A program made the position numbers and the translations under genes. Source: Daphnia carinata (lineage: Eukaryota; Arthropoda; Branchiopoda; Diplostraca; Daphniidae). Taken from it: a DNA stretch of 64,000 bases. Shown here one piece after another: positions 59,956-64,000 of the stretch. The stretch spans positions 2,790,001 to 2,854,000 of the forward strand of contig NC_081335.1 in assembly GCF_022539665.2 (NCBI RefSeq). The letters are read 5' to 3'. The notes below the pieces were generated by a model that saw nothing but the letters and a program-made list of their open reading frames with translations, had not been told where the DNA came from and searched no databases. Numbering within the stretch: the first letter of the stretch is position 1; every line of letters begins with the position of its first letter.

Positions 59956-61750
59956 TTATAGTCCGGGCATGATATAAGCGATGTTATCCAAAATGCGGCT
60001 GAGAGTCTCGGGTGGGCAGCCATCCGTTTCGGGTGTGAGACGTGTGAGGCAGAGCAAAGGCCCAAGAGCGCAGACCACCGAATCCAGGAGAACAGATAGG
60101 CTCCCCGAGACGGCGATTTGTCCCTGCATGAGAAAATCCTGAGAGGTGCTATGGTCCCGAAGAATGAGACATTTAGATAAAGATTATGTATATTTACGTT
60201 CTGCTCCTTCAGCCGAGAACCGATGACAGAAAGAGATTCTCCTAGAAGATGAAGGTGCGTCGCTACATCTAGTGGTTCCAGTTCATGAGCTCTCGGCTGC
60301 ACGATCATGGATGGTGAGGTAAGCGTAGAACTTTCATTCTCCGCACTGGAAAAAGGTTTAGACATTTATTAGTTTACATTTCGGAGCGCATAATTTTCTT
60401 GGTTTTCATACATGGTAACATTTTCAAATCCCTCAGAGCTAGCAAAACGCTGCTTCGGTGGACTGAGTGGTTTGGCTGTAGTGCGAGCACCTGAAGTTAA
60501 GACCTGTTGATTACGAGAATATTAAAGGGGGGAATATTTTTTGATACCTGCGAAAACACGTTTTGATGATACCGTTGTTTTTATTCGGTTAATGGGTTGC
60601 GGTTTCGTTCCCGTAGAAATCATGCCACCAGAAGACTTTGTTCCTTGGCGCATCGCTCGTCGTTTCCATGTCTAAATTGAAAATGCATAGTCTACATCTT
60701 GTGATTAAGAGGGCAACAACAGAATACCATCCGTTCCGCTTGAGAGACAGTAGACCAAAGTTCTCCTAGTCGTTTGGATACTTGTTCGAATTCTGTAAAA
60801 CAGAACACGGATTAAAATTCTTCTTCTTCTAAACAAGGTTGTAACACTTACTAAGGTCAGGATTTTGTCGGCTCACGGTTGGCCTCATTTCTTTCGACCA
60901 AAGCATGTACGCGGTGAATCTTGTTTTCTAAAATTTATCATAAGATACTGCTTTGCAAACAAATGCGAATATATCACCATACCCCTTTATCCTTGCGTTG
61001 CGCTTTCTGCCGGGCGGCTACCAATTTCCCATCTTTCAACACAATTTTTTTCTTTGCATTTTCAAGAAGATAGAGTGAAGGTTGTTTAGTGGTTCCTAAA
61101 AAGTGAGGAGGGTCTGAAGGACCTGCTATATCAACATCAGCTTCACTATCTGAATTTGTTTCCAGATCAATATGGTCATCACTGTCTTCTTCCATATCAG
61201 CTATATCTCTCTTGAAATTGGAGTTATGGCTGTGGTGTTTCATTTTTTCAGTATCTTTTATGAGGCTGTCATTTTGCTCATATTCATCTAGTTGGCTGTT
61301 AGAGTCATCATGGTAAGTATCAAGCTCTTCTTTATCAAGTGAATTGCTGAATTCATCACTGTCACTGTTAGATGCATCTTCTTCATAAGCTTCTTGTTTG
61401 AAACTTGACTGGCTCACACTTTTGGGAATGCGAATTTGTAAAGGAGGGACTGTAAGTCGTGCTTTTGCTGGCTCAATAGACTTTTTAGGTTTTCCCCTTG
61501 CAGAGTCTGGAAACCAACAAAAATTCTTGATTTCAAATATCATCTTCTAGTTAGATTTACTTACAATTTTGTCCTCGTTTAGGACGAATATCTGTTTCGT
61601 CTGGTGATTCGTAGTCCAGTAGCTTAGACGACTTCTTTCGGACACGGCCTGATCGCGATACGCCAATTACTTCTGAAAAGAGAAAAATCATTTAATTTTA
61701 AACTGTATGCAAAGCACCTTTCTAAAAAGCTCACCGTCTTTACTAGCCAT
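59956..61750 (-). CDS. HMGXB4: HMG-box-containing protein 4
   Basis: Nine exons (61735-61750, 61565-61672, 60983-61506, 60852-60927, 60728-60792, 60548-60671, 60412-60490, 60198-60345, 59956-60123) encode 435 residues. A basic start ([15 protein letters not shown]) is followed by a long acidic Ser/Asp/Glu-rich stretch (about residues 75-180), then [12 protein letters not shown]. An HMG box is split over three exons (about 217-272: [35 protein letters not shown]). The C-terminal domain is characteristic ([39 protein letters not shown], ending [11 protein letters not shown]). It is a nuclear DNA-binding cofactor associated with chromatin regulation; vertebrate HMG2L1 modulates Wnt signalling. 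Only 63 bases separate its stop codon from that of COMMD4. Confidence 0.94.
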
Positions 61751-63026
61751 TGACGTAGGTTTCTGAAAAGAAAATTGTAGTTGTAAACGTCACAGCTATA
61801 GAGCAGGCGGGAAAGTTCTGTGAAGCGTCTTAGCAACGGACCCTAGCAACGGTTTTTTTATATGTTGCCGGTAGATGGTAGCTATTGTTTGTTGGGGGAA
61901 CTTGCCCTGAAGGGGCGACATTGAACATCGTTTTATTGTTTTTATCTCTGTAAAACTTAAAGAAATGCATCTACTCTACGTGAAGGAAAAAAAAGTAGTT
62001 TGAAAAATAAAAATAAATAATTTTCGATTCTGTAACTTATTTGTTTATGTGTCGTAGATATCACAATGTTGTTAGCTGCATTGTGGTCAGGGCTGGGTCA
62101 GAGTACGATACAAAATTGGACTAGTGTCTGACGTCAATCTGCATGCTGCCAAGAAAAGAATTGCACAATGTCTGCTCATTAGAGGGTGGTGGAGGTAAGG
62201 TGATTGAACTAATTTGGTTATTGGCATGCAAAACTCTTTGAATAGCGATCAATGTAGTCGATCTTTCACATACATACATGGGAATATTTTGTACAATATC
62301 TCTTACTGAAAAATAAATTCGTAAGAAATTTTGAACAAATTATTTTTGTACTAGGAATGTTGCTCAGTTTTCATTTTTTTTTAACTCTTTATTTACCGCT
62401 CGACCTACGAAGCAAATGGGTAAATATTACTGCATGCACATTTTTAATATGTGGGAAAAAAGTTCAACTTGGTTCGCAGACGAATTACAGCAAGAAGGAT
62501 GAGGCAACAGCTTACTTACAGGTTGATCTAGACCTCGTTTTTGTTTACTTAGTACGAAATCAACCTGTTTTTCTTAGACCAGCATTTCCCCTCACTTTCA
62601 TCAATGAAATTATTCACTTTTCGTAAACATGCCAACATATGTGCTGAGTGGCAGACCGTTTTACTTCAATTTTCATTCGTTGTTGAAGTATTTATTGGCT
62701 CAGCTCGTAGAAACCGAGAAAAGTTTTAAATGCGTTTGGCACAGCTAGTCACTGCATCGACGTTTTTAGCATTTTGAACTGATTTCAATCAACGTGCAAA
62801 GATTACCCTTCTGGCTCATTGAGTTCCATTAGCACTGTCTGTTCAAAGCCCAACTAACACTGGCGGTTTTCAAAGCTACTTGTTTTGCCTAGTAAACATA
62901 TCTTTTGTAATTGCCCCAGTTTGGAAAGATTTGAAAACTTTTCGATCCCCCCGTATCTTCTCCTTGTATTGGCTCATTTTGGCTCTGACTACGTCAAACA
63001 GTAATACTATGCAACCGACATTGAAT

Positions 63027-63065
63027 GAGATGTAGGTTACCCATGCACTGGTTAACCTGCATCTC
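63027..63065. repeat. imperfect inverted repeat (13-base arms)
   Basis: Arms 63027-63039 (GAGATGTAGGTTA) and 63053-63065 (TAACCTGCATCTC) pair with a single mismatch around a 13-base loop. Possible hairpin; no gene context. Confidence 0.75.
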
Positions 63066-63434
63066 ACAAACAAGGCAAACAAGTTACCCCCTTTTTTCGT
63101 AATGCTAGTCATAAACCGGTTAATTTGCATGCCACAAACGATGTATTTGTTTGTTTTTTGTGTCTTTTGCCTACTCATCGGTTTCATTGCAATGGACATT
63201 GTATTCCATTGACTACAAAAAAATCGTTTGCTTTTTGTGGTACGCCAGATATTACCGTTTTAAATTTTCAAAATATGGATCTCAGGGACGTTGATCCAAT
63301 TTTCTTTGTTTACGATAAGCATTAAGAGAAACCGGTCTTTTAAGTGATTCATTACGTAACAGTTCTTTTGAAGCCAAGGTGTCAAAGTACGTTTTGACGT
63401 TATTACCTTGGCGAACTGGCTTGGATAAAGCATA

Positions 63435-63470
63435 CTATGCCAAGTAAATATTTTTATTTACTTGGCATAG
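63435..63470. repeat. perfect inverted repeat (15-base arms, 6-base loop)
   Basis: Arms 63435-63449 (CTATGCCAAGTAAAT) and 63456-63470 are perfectly complementary around a 6-base AT loop. It could be a small hairpin RNA, a remnant of a miniature inverted-repeat element, or chance. Confidence 0.85.
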
Positions 63471-64000
63471 TTTTAGTAGTAACCTACGATTGCAACTTTA
63501 GACTTAAATTTATAACTTTTTCTTTTCGTTTCGTATGATTTTGTTAACTGCAAAGATTGAGCACTCGATTGCTTGCTGGCCTGAAATAAGGCCGCCGTTC
63601 TCCAACGTTCAAAAACATGAATGTTGGTCAAATGCTATCTGCCAGTGAAAAAAAAAAAAAAAAAATTTCGCATTCTGGGATACCCAAATCTGGACGAGGT
63701 ATTTCGCGGTAAATAGCAATATGGTAATCTTTCGTTGGGTAGCTCCAAATCTATGCAGTTCTAATACTTTGAATATTTCTGCTAAAAATTCGTAGAATTT
63801 GTTTTGCGCATCAGAATAACTGTTAATAAAATGGGGCCAGCTGAATGTGGATCGTAAACACTGTAATTTTTCCTTTATGATACTGCTAAAATGTCTTATT
63901 AAGGTGTCTTTCATCAAATTTGTGAAAATTTTGATTTGTGCTACACACTGGAAAAGAAGAGGAATCCGATTACAAATCTAAAATATTTACAAAGATGTGA

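Larger units (their letters stand above)
61751..64000. other. right-end intergenic region
   Basis: About 2.2 kb upstream of HMGXB4 with no supported gene. Just upstream of HMGXB4 lie two direct TAGCAACGG copies (61831-61839 and 61844-61852). Two hairpins and a poly-A run (63650-63665) are the other notable items. Open frames such as 62357-62626 show no motif and no credible splice partners. Confidence 0.45.

Noticed and set aside
1-64000. CRISPR arrays, tRNA, rRNA and intact transposons
   Set aside because: No repeat-spacer pattern, no tRNA-like B-box context and no transposase, integrase or reverse-transcriptase motif was seen on either strand by eye. Small degenerate elements cannot be excluded.

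Overview
The window looks like arthropod nuclear DNA, most probably a cladoceran crustacean (Daphnia or a close relative). Genes are split by many short introns (mostly about 55-90 bases) with GT-AG borders. There is a natalisin-type neuropeptide precursor, an arthropod-specific family, and a long tandem array of secreted clip-domain haem peroxidases. I saw no bacterial operons, tRNA, rRNA, CRISPR array or recognisable transposon. Exon models below were built by hand from splice sites and reading frame. All complete main models sum to a multiple of three and end in a stop codon.

Left half (1-35 kb): seven tandem, same-strand (minus) genes for secreted animal haem peroxidases, here called P1 to P7 from left to right. 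P1 loses only its last coding exon off the left edge. P2-P7 are intact (862, 832, 829, 808, 935 and 958 residues). Each has a signal peptide, a six-cysteine clip-like domain, a pro-region and a full peroxidase domain. P1-P4 form a young subgroup with 16 exons. They share a TATA box, a conserved block near the start site, a leader intron and an identical GGGGAATACCC site upstream. P3 and P4 lie in two abutting 4.8-4.9 kb duplication units with patches of near-identity. P5 (15 exons) is intermediate. P6 and P7 (14 exons) carry long Pro/Tyr-rich N-terminal extensions. The residues that tie haem covalently to the protein in mammalian peroxidases vary across the array; P6 lacks both.

Middle (35-48.5 kb): a gene-poor stretch with a few weak candidates, then three plus-strand genes: a GTSF1-like double CHHC zinc-finger protein (piRNA pathway family), SAS10/UTP3 (small-subunit processome) and ALIX/PDCD6IP (ESCRT adaptor).

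Right part (48.5-64 kb): minus-strand FBXL20/FBXL2-type F-box LRR protein with a C-terminal CaaX box, minus-strand dymeclin, a minus-strand natalisin precursor with five FWA(A/T)R-amide peptides, plus-strand COMMD4, and minus-strand HMGXB4, which converges on COMMD4 with only 63 bases between stop codons. The last 2 kb is intergenic and holds two hairpin-forming inverted repeats.

Functionally this is a mixed neighbourhood: an expanded extracellular oxidase cluster beside ordinary housekeeping and regulatory genes.
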